A stretch of 7,295 bases of DNA from an uncultured Clostridia bacterium (GCA_947302865.1 CAMYWS010000053.1:1-7295); one strand, 5' to 3'. Shown: positions 1 through 6,576, numbered from the stretch's first letter. Notes: a model not told the origin generated them from the letters alone. Made by a program: numbers and translations.

Positions 1-18
1 GGACACCTATTTTACATT

Positions 19-53
19 CCCCGTATCCGCGTCTTCGCTGAGAGGATAAGGGG
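19..53. repeat. Imperfect inverted repeat upstream of the MFS promoter
   Basis: The arms CCCCGTATCC (19-28) and GGATAAGGGG (44-53) pair over 9 of 10 positions around a 15-nt loop. Neither side is followed by a run of T, so an ordinary intrinsic terminator is unlikely. It lies just upstream of the -35 box at 67. It could be a protein-binding site, the tail of a structured element cut by the left window edge, or chance. Seen directly; its function is unknown. Confidence 0.3.
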
Positions 54-66
54 ATGACCGGGGCTG

Positions 67-95
67 TTGACGTTTGGGGTGAAAGGGTTTATAAT
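67..95 (+). promoter_or_regulatory. SigA-type promoter of the MFS transporter gene
   Basis: TTGACG (67-72) and a perfect TATAAT (90-95) are separated by exactly 17 nt, the optimal spacing for housekeeping sigma. Transcription would start near 102, giving a leader of about 36 nt before the ATG at 139. The CGCAAACGTTT operator core found at the other two promoters of this window is absent here, so this gene is probably regulated separately. Confidence 0.8.
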
Positions 96-124
96 GACCC
101 GAATCAGAGGCGAAAGCCGTTAAC

Positions 125-130
125 GGGGGA
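125..130 (+). promoter_or_regulatory. SD sequence that decides the MFS start
   Basis: GGGGGA ends at 130, 8 nt before the ATG at 139. The in-frame ATG at 130 overlaps this G-run and would have no usable spacing. The SD therefore favours 139. Confidence 0.6.
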
Positions 131-138
131 TGAGTCGA

Positions 139-1350
139 ATGAAAAAACAAGCGCTTTCCCGCGCGATGCTGTTCATCGTGCTGTTCGGGATCGTCAGTCT
201 GTTCTCGGACATGACGCATGAAGGCGCTTCCAGCATTCGCGGTGCGTATCTATCGATGCTCGGCGCGTCGGCGGGCACGATCGGATTCATTTCCGGCCTG
301 GGCGAAATGATCGGCTACTCCATGCGCTACGTCTTCGGCAAGATCACGGACCGGACCAAACGATACTGGCCGATGACGATCCTCGGGTACGTGCTCGATA
401 TTGCGGCGGTACCGGCGCTAGCGCTGGTCGGCAGTCACGGCTGGATCGCGGCTTGCGTTCTGCTTGTCGTTCAGCGGATGGGGAAGGCGATCAAAAAGCC
501 CGCGAAGGATACGATCATGTCGTTTGCCGCGTCGCAGGAAGGTGCGGGCAAAAGCTTCGGGCTGCAGGAAGTGCTGGATCAGATCGGCGCGTTTCTGGGA
601 CCGGTGCTGCTGTATCTGGTCATGCTGTTCCGACAGGACGATTCCGTGCTGAAAACATATGCGGTCTGCTTTGCGGTGCTGGCAGTTCCCGGCGCGATCA
701 CGCTGATCCTGCTTTTGATCACGCGGGCAAAGTTCCCGAATCCGGAGCGGTTTGAGCCGGAACCGAAGCAGTATATCCCGTTCCGGCTCGGCGGCGAGTT
801 TATCCTCTATATCGCGGGGATCAGTCTGTTTGCGTTCGGGTTCATCGATTATTCCGTCGTGGTCATGCACGTTGCAAAGACCTATGCGTTTGCGTCCGAA
901 ACGCTTCCGCTGCTCTATGCGGGCGCAATGCTGGTGGACGCCGTCGCCGCGCTCGGATTCGGCCTTTTGTACGATAAAAAGGGGATTCGCGCCCTGGTGT
1001 GGTCCACGCTGCTGTCCGCGCCGTTCGCGGTCCTTGTGTTTGCCGCCGACAGCATCCCGCTGCTTCTTGCCGGGATCGTGATGTGGGGCGTCGGCATGGG
1101 CGCGCAGGAATCGATCCTGAAAGCCGCGGTCACCAACATCGTGCCGAAACAGAGCCGCGCCACCGGCTACGGGATCTTCGAATGCGCATTCGGCGTCTGC
1201 TGGTTTTTGGGAAGCTGGTTTTTAGGCGTGCTGTACGATCGCAGCATCCCGGTCATGGCCGCGGTTTCGGTCGGCGCGCAGCTCCTTGCGATCCCGTTCT
1301 ATCTCCTGTCCGCGAAAAAACACGCCGCCGCAGAAAAACAGATGAAATGA
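139..1350 (+). CDS. MFS transporter, substrate unknown
   Basis: A 403-residue polytopic inner-membrane protein, the usual length for a 12-helix major facilitator. Hydrophobic helices run almost end to end, with a charged central loop near residues 196-215 separating two halves. The loop after helix 2 reads GKITDRTKRYWP (67-78), a variant of MFS motif A, and LLYDKKGIR (276-284) is its echo in the second half. QRMGKAIKKPAKD (112-124) and LDQIGAFLGP (146-155) match a family of prokaryotic MFS proteins whose N-terminus carries FSDMTHEGA (22-30). No substrate has been firmly assigned to that family to my knowledge, so direction and cargo are unknown. The start at 139 is preferred over the in-frame ATG at 130 (three residues longer) because of SD spacing. 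It is a single-gene unit with its own promoter at 67-95 and the hairpin terminator at 1358-1383. MFS membership is secure; a specific function is not. Confidence 0.9.
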   Translation: MKKQALSRAMLFIVLFGIVSLFSDMTHEGASSIRGAYLSMLGASAGTIGFISGLGEMIGYSMRYVFGKITDRTKRYWPMTILGYVLDIAAVPALALVGSHGWIAACVLLVVQRMGKAIKKPAKDTIMSFAASQEGAGKSFGLQEVLDQIGAFLGPVLLYLVMLFRQDDSVLKTYAVCFAVLAVPGAITLILLLITRAKFPNPERFEPEPKQYIPFRLGGEFILYIAGISLFAFGFIDYSVVVMHVAKTYAFASETLPLLYAGAMLVDAVAALGFGLLYDKKGIRALVWSTLLSAPFAVLVFAADSIPLLLAGIVMWGVGMGAQESILKAAVTNIVPKQSRATGYGIFECAFGVCWFLGSWFLGVLYDRSIPVMAAVSVGAQLLAIPFYLLSAKKHAAAEKQMK

Positions 1351-1357
1351 AGATGAA

Positions 1358-1383
1358 AAAGCCGCTCCTTTCGGAGCGGCTTT
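1358..1383. terminator. Bidirectional intrinsic terminator between convergent genes
   Basis: The perfect 11-bp stem AAAGCCGCTCC / GGAGCGGCTTT closes a TTTC tetraloop. It begins 7 nt after the MFS stop and ends 15 nt before the stop codon of the convergent mgtC-like gene. Read on the minus strand the stem is followed by TTTTTCATC, a good U-tract. On the plus strand the tract is shorter (TTTAATC). It should work well for the mgtC-like transcript and at least partly for the MFS transcript. Confidence 0.88.
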
Positions 1384-1398
1384 AATCGATCGCCGCGT

Positions 1399-2127
1399 TT
1401 ATTTTTCGATCTCGCAGCTGATTGCTTTGACGCTTTCGACGGATTCCAGAAACTGCAGGAGATCGTTCACCGTCGTATCTACATGCATGCGCAGCGTGAA
1501 CTGATAAGTCTCGCTGCCGTCTTCGCTGAATTTGACCTTCGTTGCAATGACCTGCATTTTGTTCTTGGCGACGTATTCGTCGAGCGCTTTCCGGAAATGA
1601 TCGGGCTTTTCCGTCCGGCAGCTGATCGTGCCGATCATCATGGAATCCGTACCGATCGTGAAGCGGTGCATGATGATCTGAATGGCAGCGATGATCAGCG
1701 TGCCGATCAGACCGATCACATACATGCCCGCGCCGATCGCAAGACCGATCGCCGCCGTCGCCCAGATGCCCGCCGCCGTGGTCAGACCGCGCACGGAGTT
1801 GCCGTTGCGGAAGATGATCCCAGCGCCCAGGAAGGAAACGCCGCTGATGATCTGCGCCGCAAGACGGGCGGGGTCCGTGCTGTGCGTTCCGGGGAAGAAC
1901 TCGCCTTCCATGCTCATATCGACAAATCCGTATTTGGATATGAGCATCGTCAGCGCAGCCGCGCAGCAGACGATGATGTGGGTGCGGATGCCGGCTTCTT
2001 TCAGCCGCTTTGTCCGTTCATAGCCGATACACGCGCCGCAGAAGCAGGAAACCAGTATCCGGATCAGGAACTCCGCATACTGGAGGAGCGAAAAATGACC
2101 GAGCATATAACCGGCCAACGTTGACAT
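1399..2127 (-). CDS. MgtC/SapB-family membrane protein
   Basis: A 242-residue protein with the two-part MgtC architecture. The N-terminal membrane domain (about 15-155) carries the family signatures GACIGYER (31-38), AGIRTH (45-50), GVSFLGAGIIFR (96-107) and VRGLTTAAGIWATAAIGLAIGAG (112-134). The C-terminal soluble part (about 165-240) has the size and hydrophobic pattern of the ACT-like domain of MgtC. In Salmonella and Mycobacterium, MgtC supports growth in low Mg2+ and inside macrophages, and in Salmonella it has been linked to F-type ATP synthase inhibition and phosphate homeostasis. Related proteins in commensals are mostly uncharacterised, so no symbol is given. The ATG at 2127 is preceded by AAAGG and GCGAGG. 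The gene has a promoter (2194-2222) and a LacI-type operator (2167-2180) matching those of the divergent importer operon. The leader is only about 60 nt, too short for the Mg2+-sensing leader known from Salmonella mgtC. Confidence 0.9.
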   Translation of the reverse strand: MSTLAGYMLGHFSLLQYAEFLIRILVSCFCGACIGYERTKRLKEAGIRTHIIVCCAAALTMLISKYGFVDMSMEGEFFPGTHSTDPARLAAQIISGVSFLGAGIIFRNGNSVRGLTTAAGIWATAAIGLAIGAGMYVIGLIGTLIIAAIQIIMHRFTIGTDSMMIGTISCRTEKPDHFRKALDEYVAKNKMQVIATKVKFSEDGSETYQFTLRMHVDTTVNDLLQFLESVESVKAISCEIEK

Positions 2128-2166
2128 AACCTCGCCGCCTTTCTGATATGGTACGTAACACGTTGG

Positions 2167-2180
2167 CGCAAACGTTTACG
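2167..2180. promoter_or_regulatory. LacI-family-type operator at the mgtC-like promoter
   Basis: CGCAAACGTTTACG is a 14-bp palindrome with one mismatched pair, centred on the CG typical of LacI/PurR-family sites. Its centre lies 20.5 nt downstream of the last base of the -10 box, within the early transcribed region, where a bound repressor would block initiation or escape. The core is the same as in the perfect operator at 2603-2622. Confidence 0.7.
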
Positions 2181-2193
2181 TTTTTATGCAATT

Positions 2194-2222
2194 ATATTAT
2201 CACCGAATACCGGACTTGTCAA
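2194..2222 (-). promoter_or_regulatory. SigA-type promoter of the mgtC-like gene
   Basis: On the minus strand, TTGACA (2222-2217) is followed after 17 nt by TAATAT (2199-2194), preceded by TGA (extended -10 TGn). Transcription would begin near 2187, about 60 nt before the ATG. The boxes and spacing are identical to the promoter at 2564-2592. Confidence 0.85.
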
Positions 2223-2293
2223 CCTTAATTCGGAAAACAACGGGGAACCGGCGATCCGAAACCGGTTCTTCGGAATAACGATACAGAAAAGAG

Positions 2294-2314
2294 CGTCGGG
2301 ATATTCGCCCGACG
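2294..2314 (-). terminator. Possible minus-strand hairpin terminator
   Basis: The perfect 7-bp GC-rich stem CGTCGGG/CCCGACG encloses a 7-nt loop. On the minus strand it is followed by CTCTTTTCTG, a modest T-rich tail. It could shield the mgtC-like promoter from minus-strand read-through, although no minus-strand gene upstream of it is visible here. Weak. Confidence 0.25.
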
Positions 2315-2483
2315 GTGAAACCGCACCGTGCCGCACGCGTATCCGGAAACCGGATCGGGACGTGTGCGCACGGAACGCATCCGCCGCATGTGCGTGACGC
2401 GAAACAGCGGGAGCCGCCCGGACGGCATCTTCCGGGACAGGGGATCGTAAATAAAGCGCTGCCTCCTGCGCGCCGCGCGCGAT

Positions 2484-2500
2484 ATACCATATACCATACC
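2484..2500. repeat. Short tandem repeat of ATACCAT
   Basis: Two perfect head-to-tail copies of the 7-mer ATACCAT (2484-2490, 2491-2497) plus a partial third (ACC) lie about 65 nt upstream of the operon -35 box. The repeat may be chance, a slippage-prone tract, or paired half-sites for a regulator. Confidence 0.4.
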
Positions 2501-2563
2501 GGAAAACGGCTCGTTATATGTAAAATCATAAAGGGTTTTTCGCATAAATTTGCACAAAGATGA

Positions 2564-2592
2564 TTGACAATCAGGGATGTCCGTGGTAATAT
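2564..2592 (+). promoter_or_regulatory. SigA-type promoter of the HAD-ABC importer operon
   Basis: TTGACA (2564-2569) and TAATAT (2587-2592) are 17 nt apart, and TGG before the -10 adds an extended -10 TGn. The predicted start is near 2599, a few bases before the operator at 2603. No other strong promoter is evident before the later genes, so this one probably drives all four. Confidence 0.87.
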
Positions 2593-2602
2593 TGAATCAG
2601 CA

Positions 2603-2622
2603 AAGCGCAAACGTTTGCGCTT
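2603..2622. promoter_or_regulatory. Perfect 20-bp LacI-family-type operator
   Basis: AAGCGCAAACGTTTGCGCTT is a perfect palindrome centred on CG. It covers about +4 to +23 of the predicted transcript, a repression position. The core resembles the E. coli PurR box (ACGCAAACGTTTNCGT), which shows the protein family rather than purine control. CcpA (catabolite) sites also have a central CG but usually carry TG...CA outer positions, which are C...G here. No LacI-family gene lies in the window. Confidence 0.82.
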
Positions 2623-2655
2623 CGGGTTGACCATATTGCGGGAGGAGAATAGCAA

Positions 2656-3414
2656 ATGATCAAGGCAGTCATGTTCGACATGGGAGGAACGCTCGAAGAT
2701 CTGTATTCCGACGGGAAAAACGATCGGGCGACCGCATATGCGTTGTATGAGATCCTGAAAAAGCACGGGATCGAAGTCCCGTATGAGGCGGAGCCGCTGT
2801 GGGAGATCGTCGGAAAGGGGATCAACGCATACAAGAAGGATTCCGAGCGCACGCTCCGGGAGCTGAAGCCGGAGGAGATCTGGCCGGACTGGGGATTTAA
2901 GGATATTCCGGTCGACCGGGAGAAGCTCCGCGCCGTCAGCGAAGAGATCGCGCATATGTGGGAAACGACCTTCTATGACCGCAGACTTCGGGAGCACGGG
3001 GCAGAGATGCTGAAGGGACTCAAAGAGGACCTCAAAATGCACGTTTCGGTCGTCAGCAACACGGGCAGTCTGTTTCAGGTGTTCGACACGCTCGAGAAGT
3101 ACGGCGTGCGGCAGTATTTCGACGACATCACGCTTTCGTCGGTCACGGGGTACCGCAAACCGCATCCGAACATCTTCACCGTCGCACTGAAACAGGCGAA
3201 TCTCGATCCTTCCGAGTGCGCGTTCGTCGGCGATACGCTTTCCCGCGACGTCCTCGGTCCGCGCAGGATGGGCTTCGGACGCGTATTCAAGATCAATTCG
3301 TTCCTGACGCCGCAGAAGGATATCGGGAAATACGACGTCGAACCGGACTATCAGATCACCGATATCTACGACGTCTATACGCTTCTGAAAAAGGAACGCG
3401 AAGAGGAACGGTAA
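2656..3414 (+). CDS. HAD-superfamily hydrolase with DMGGT motif
   Basis: A 252-residue soluble protein with all four haloacid dehalogenase (HAD) motifs. Motif I is FDMGGT with nucleophile Asp8. Motif II is VVSNT with Ser134. Motif III is YRKPHP with Lys168. Motif IV is GDTLSRD with Asp193 and Asp198, the Mg2+ ligands. Residues about 15-105 form the helical C1 cap, which sets substrate choice. Most HAD phosphatases have a second Asp two residues after the nucleophile as general acid/base; here it is Gly10. That substitution occurs in some HAD subgroups, and other residues replace this Asp in phosphonatases and dehalogenases, so simple phosphatase activity should not be assumed. The start is clear: GGGAGGAG (2640-2647) lies 8 nt before the ATG. 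It is the first gene of the importer operon, 40 nt before the permease, suggesting action on the imported solute. The family is certain and the substrate unknown. Confidence 0.92.
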   Translation: MIKAVMFDMGGTLEDLYSDGKNDRATAYALYEILKKHGIEVPYEAEPLWEIVGKGINAYKKDSERTLRELKPEEIWPDWGFKDIPVDREKLRAVSEEIAHMWETTFYDRRLREHGAEMLKGLKEDLKMHVSVVSNTGSLFQVFDTLEKYGVRQYFDDITLSSVTGYRKPHPNIFTVALKQANLDPSECAFVGDTLSRDVLGPRRMGFGRVFKINSFLTPQKDIGKYDVEPDYQITDIYDVYTLLKKEREEER

Positions 3415-3454
3415 TCGTCTGATCAATCTGTAAGTCGAAATTGGAGGGTTCTGT

Positions 3455-5341
3455 ATGGCAAAGAAAGGATGGAAACGTCCTCCGATGACGAAGGAACGGT
3501 TCAAAAACCAGTTTCTGAACGTCGTCGGCAATCCGTTCAACGTGATTGTTGCGATCACGCTGATCATACTGTTTATCTTCATCATCATCCCGCTGCTGAC
3601 GATGATCCAGAATACGTTCGTCACGACGAGAGGCGCGCTGCGGGAAGTCCGCAAGCTGTATCCGGACGCGCAGGTCGGCAGCTATACGCTGTATTCGTGG
3701 CGGTACCTGTTCGGCAGGGAGAACTTTGTTTCGTCGGGCGGCATGGGGCTCAAGGGCACGCTGATCTACGTGAACCTTCTGGAGCCGCTGTTCAACTCGC
3801 TGATCGTCGGTCTGTTCGTGACCGTCATCTCCGTTCCGCTCGGCGCGCTGATGGCGTGGCTGATGGTGCGTACCGACATCCCGTGCAAGGGGCTTCTGTC
3901 CTCGCTGATTCTGATCCCGTACATGATCCCGTCGTGGTGCAAGGCGCTGTCGTGGCTGACGGTCTTCCGTACGCCGAAGTTCGGCGGCTTTTACGGGCTT
4001 CTGACCGGCATGGGCGTCCCCGTGCCGGACTGGTTGGCGTACGGGCCCATCGCGATCATCCTTGTCATGGTGCTGCACTACTACGCATTCTCGTACATCA
4101 TGGTATCCGGCGCGCTGCGGTCGATCAACTCCGAACTGGAGGAGATGGGCGAGATCCAGGGCGCGAACAAGGCGCAGATTTTAAAGAGCATCACACTGCC
4201 GCTCGTGCTGCCGTCGATCCTGTCGGCGACGATCATGACGATATCGAAGTCGATCGGCACTTATGGCGTGGCGGCGCGTCTCGGCGAGCCCGCGGGTTAT
4301 CACGTGCTGGCAACCAAGATGAAATGGTTCCTCGGTCAGTCCAGCACCGAGGCGGTCGGCTACATCCTTTCGATCGTCATGATCCTGCTCGCGGCGAGCA
4401 CGATCTTCATCAATCAGCGGCTGATCGGCACGCGCAAATCATACGCGACGATCGGCGGCAAGGGCACGCGCTCCAATCCGATCCCGCTCGGCGGCGCAAA
4501 GTGGCCGATGCTGACGCTTCTTACGATCTTCCTGATCGTCGCGATGTTCCTGCCGATGTTCTTCCTCGTCATGGAATCGTTCCAGATCGTCCCGGGCGGC
4601 GGCTACAAGCTCAGCAACCTTTCTTTCTACGCATGGGTCGGCGAGCTGGAAAATGCGCCGAACCCGGCGTTCGACCGCGAGGGGCTTTTCAAGAATCCGC
4701 TGTTCTTCCATTCGCTGTGGAACACCGTAAAGCTCAGTCTGATCGCGTCGACGATCACGGCGGTCTTCGGACAGTTCTTCGGATACATCACGACCCGCGG
4801 CAGAGGCAAGTGGTACGGCAACGCGGTCGAACAGCTCATCTTCATTCCGTACTTGATGAGCGGCGTCGCGTTCTCCGCGATCTATTACGCGATGTTCAGC
4901 CAGCCGCATCTGGGCGGGCTGATCCCGTCGCTGACGGGCACGTTCATGCTGATCCTGCTCGTCTCGATCGTCAAGCATTTCCCGTTCGCAAGCCGGTCCG
5001 GTTCGTCGAACATGATGCAGATCTCGGTCGAGCTTGAGGAGGCGGCGACGATCAACGGCGCGGGCTTCTGGCGCAGGATCGGCAGCATCATCATCCCGCT
5101 TGCCAGACACGGCTTCCTGTCGGGCTTCCTGCTTTCCTTCATCAGCATCGCGAAGGAGCTCGACCTGATCGCGATCCTCATCACAAGCGAAGAAAACTAC
5201 ACGCTGTCATTCCTGTCCTTTACCTATGCGGAGACGATGCCGCAGGCAGGCGACGCGATCTGCATCATCATCATCGCGTTCATTCTGATCACCAATAAGA
5301 TCGCAGACAAGTTCGGCGGCAACGTCAGCAAGAGCATGTAA
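3455..5341 (+). CDS. ABC importer permease, two fused membrane domains
   Basis: A 628-residue inner-membrane protein with two binding-protein-dependent permease domains in tandem, about twice the single-domain length. The first half has helices near 29-52, 110-138, 147-170, 197-218, 247-272 and 299-319. The second has them near 350-374, 421-445, 456-480, 487-510, 543-566 and 599-616. Each half carries the cytoplasmic EAA loop that docks to the ATPase: EEMGEIQGANKAQILKSITLPL (229-250) and EEAATINGAGFWRRIGSIIIPL (528-549). Both keep the central Gly and the following Pro. One protein can therefore form the whole translocation pore. This layout is known from ferric-iron (FbpB/SfuB), AfuB hexose-phosphate and some phosphonate importers, so it narrows the family but not the cargo. 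A relatively large extracellular segment (about 53-108) follows helix 1. GGAGGG (3443-3448) sits 6 nt before the ATG. The ATPase gene follows after 35 nt. Confidence 0.93.
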   Translation: MAKKGWKRPPMTKERFKNQFLNVVGNPFNVIVAITLIILFIFIIIPLLTMIQNTFVTTRGALREVRKLYPDAQVGSYTLYSWRYLFGRENFVSSGGMGLKGTLIYVNLLEPLFNSLIVGLFVTVISVPLGALMAWLMVRTDIPCKGLLSSLILIPYMIPSWCKALSWLTVFRTPKFGGFYGLLTGMGVPVPDWLAYGPIAIILVMVLHYYAFSYIMVSGALRSINSELEEMGEIQGANKAQILKSITLPLVLPSILSATIMTISKSIGTYGVAARLGEPAGYHVLATKMKWFLGQSSTEAVGYILSIVMILLAASTIFINQRLIGTRKSYATIGGKGTRSNPIPLGGAKWPMLTLLTIFLIVAMFLPMFFLVMESFQIVPGGGYKLSNLSFYAWVGELENAPNPAFDREGLFKNPLFFHSLWNTVKLSLIASTITAVFGQFFGYITTRGRGKWYGNAVEQLIFIPYLMSGVAFSAIYYAMFSQPHLGGLIPSLTGTFMLILLVSIVKHFPFASRSGSSNMMQISVELEEAATINGAGFWRRIGSIIIPLARHGFLSGFLLSFISIAKELDLIAILITSEENYTLSFLSFTYAETMPQAGDAICIIIIAFILITNKIADKFGGNVSKSM

Positions 5342-5361
5342 TCCATCAAGGACCGATTTAC

Positions 5362-5369
5362 AGAAAGGA
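5362..5369 (+). promoter_or_regulatory. SD sequence that decides the ATPase start
   Basis: AGAAAGGA ends 7 nt before the ATG at 5377, the ideal distance. The in-frame TTG at 5371 is only 1 nt away and cannot use it, so the protein begins MSKIVL rather than two residues earlier. Confidence 0.75.
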
Positions 5370-5376
5370 TTTGACT

Positions 5377-6534
5377 ATGAGCAAGATCGTTTTAAGTCAC
5401 ATTGATAAATTCTACGGAGAAAACCACGTGCTCCGCGACATCAATCTCACGATCGAGGACGGCGACTTCATGACGCTTCTGGGGCCGTCCGGCTGCGGCA
5501 AGACGACCACGCTTCGCGTCGTGTCCGGGCTTGAAAAGCCGCAGCACGGCACGATGACCATCGACGACAAGCCGATGATCGACGCGGAAAAGGCGTTCTA
5601 CGAAGAGCCGAGCAAGCGCGGACTGAACCTCGTGTTCCAGAGCTACGCGCTGTGGCCGCACATGACGGTGTTCCAGAACGTCGCATTCGGTCTGAAGATC
5701 AAGAAAATGAAAAAGGCGGAGATCGAGGAAACGGTCATGCGCGCGCTGAAAACCATGCGCATCGAAGAGTACCGCGACCGCTATCCGAACGAGCTCTCCG
5801 GCGGACAGCAGCAGCGCGTCGCGATCGCGCGCGCCATCGCGTCCAGTCCGAAGCTGCTGCTTCTGGACGAACCGCTTTCGAATCTCGACGCGCGTCTCCG
5901 CATCGACATGCGCGCAGAATTGAAGCGTCTGCACAAGGATACCGGCACGACGATCATTTACGTCACGCACGACCAGGTCGAAGCGCTGACGATGTCCACG
6001 AAGATCGCCCTGTTCAAGGAAGGTGAGATTTCGCAGATTGATACGCCGCTGGGACTGTACACGAACCCGATCGACCTCAAAGCGGCGGACTTCATCGGCA
6101 ATCCGCGCATCAACTTCATCGACGCCAAGGGTCAGTACAACGGTGACACGCTGTCGGTCACGAGCGAGTTCGGCACCTACGTGTTCCCGCACGAAACGCT
6201 CAAGCTCGACGAGGAAATCCCGGAGAATGAAGAATTCGAGTGCGTGCTCGGTCTGCGTCCCGAAATGGTCGATATCTATACCGAGGATCCGCATCACAAG
6301 AACACGGTCGCGGCGAAGATCTACGCGAACCAGCCCGCCGGAAGCGAAACGCTCGTGACGCTGACGGTCGGAAAAACCGAATTTCTCGCGATCCAGGTCG
6401 GCCTTGTTGAATATGATATGAATCAGAATGTATTTGTTGTATTGCATCCGGGCCGCATGAACGTGTATAATAAGAGTACGGGCAGACTGATCAAGTTTGC
6501 CAAGACCAAGCATAAGGCGGGTATCGACGACTGA
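5377..6534 (+). CDS. ABC importer ATPase, MalK/FbpC type with TOBE-like domain
   Basis: A 385-residue cytoplasmic ATPase that powers the fused permease as a homodimer. All nucleotide-binding motifs are intact: Walker A GPSGCGKT (36-43, Lys42), Q-loop Gln88 in VFQSYALWP, signature LSGGQ (140-144), Walker B LLLLDE (160-165) with catalytic Glu165, D-loop SNLD (168-171) and switch His198 in YVTHD. The C-terminal 145 or so residues form a TOBE-like regulatory region of the MalK/PotA/FbpC group, including GLRPE (292-296). This puts the protein in the class importing sugars, polyamines, iron or organophosphates. The closing stretch (about 370-385) is Lys-rich. The gene sits 35 nt after the permease and 42 nt before the binding protein, with no terminator between, so one mRNA is likely. 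Start choice is explained at the SD entry. The role is certain; the substrate is set by the binding protein and permease. Confidence 0.94.
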   Translation: MSKIVLSHIDKFYGENHVLRDINLTIEDGDFMTLLGPSGCGKTTTLRVVSGLEKPQHGTMTIDDKPMIDAEKAFYEEPSKRGLNLVFQSYALWPHMTVFQNVAFGLKIKKMKKAEIEETVMRALKTMRIEEYRDRYPNELSGGQQQRVAIARAIASSPKLLLLDEPLSNLDARLRIDMRAELKRLHKDTGTTIIYVTHDQVEALTMSTKIALFKEGEISQIDTPLGLYTNPIDLKAADFIGNPRINFIDAKGQYNGDTLSVTSEFGTYVFPHETLKLDEEIPENEEFECVLGLRPEMVDIYTEDPHHKNTVAAKIYANQPAGSETLVTLTVGKTEFLAIQVGLVEYDMNQNVFVVLHPGRMNVYNKSTGRLIKFAKTKHKAGIDD

Positions 6535-6576
6535 CGTCCGCTACACTTCATTTTAACGGAAAGGAAACGGTGTTCT

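Larger units (their letters stand above)
2223..2563. other. Gene-less GC-rich spacer with several inverted repeats
   Basis: No convincing gene lies between the two divergent promoters. The stretch contains short perfect inverted repeats: GAACCGG/CCGGTTC (2245-2251, 2262-2268), overlapped by TCCGAA/TTCGGA (2255-2260, 2269-2274); CGTCGGG/CCCGACG (2294-2300, 2308-2314); ATCCGG/CCGGAT with an AAA loop (2341-2355); and CCCGGA/TCCGGG (2417-2422, 2431-2436). A small open frame (2315-2563, +) is Arg/Pro/His-rich with no recognisable domain and no good SD, and is not called. No promoter inside the stretch was found for either strand, so whether any of it is transcribed is unclear. Confidence 0.5.

Noticed and set aside
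117..126. 10-bp palindrome CCGTTAACGG before the MFS gene as an operator
   Set aside because: It is short, overlaps the SD region, does not extend beyond 10 bp and does not resemble the other operators in the window. Chance is adequate.
2128..2187. Riboswitch or Mg2+ sensor in the mgtC-like leader
   Set aside because: The predicted leader is only about 60 nt and contains the operator; no terminator hairpin or known riboswitch core is visible.
2315..2563. 82-codon open frame (+) in the spacer
   Set aside because: Composition (Arg, Pro, His) is typical of GC-rich noncoding frames, there is no convincing SD or domain, and it runs to the operon promoter.
2603..2622. Catabolite response element for CcpA
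   Set aside because: The central CG fits, but the outer TG...CA positions of the cre consensus are replaced by C...G and the palindrome extends perfectly to 20 bp, which better fits a dedicated LacI-family repressor. Not fully excluded.
2200..3654. Long minus-strand open frame (484 codons) opposite the HAD gene
   Set aside because: It is antisense to a gene with all HAD motifs, overlaps the mgtC-like promoter, and its Arg-rich translation matches no family. It reflects GC-rich codon use on the opposite strand.
3469..5037. Long plus-strand open frame (522 codons) in another phase of the permease gene
   Set aside because: It is out of phase with a permease that has two EAA loops and twelve helices; its translation is Arg/Asp/His-rich and not membrane-like.
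5371..5376. TTG start two codons upstream for the ATPase
   Set aside because: The SD at 5362-5369 is only 1 nt from this TTG but ideally spaced from the ATG at 5377.
5392..6513. Long minus-strand open frame (373 codons) opposite the ATPase gene
   Set aside because: The sense frame has every ABC ATPase motif; the antisense product is Arg/Asp/His-rich with no recognisable fold.
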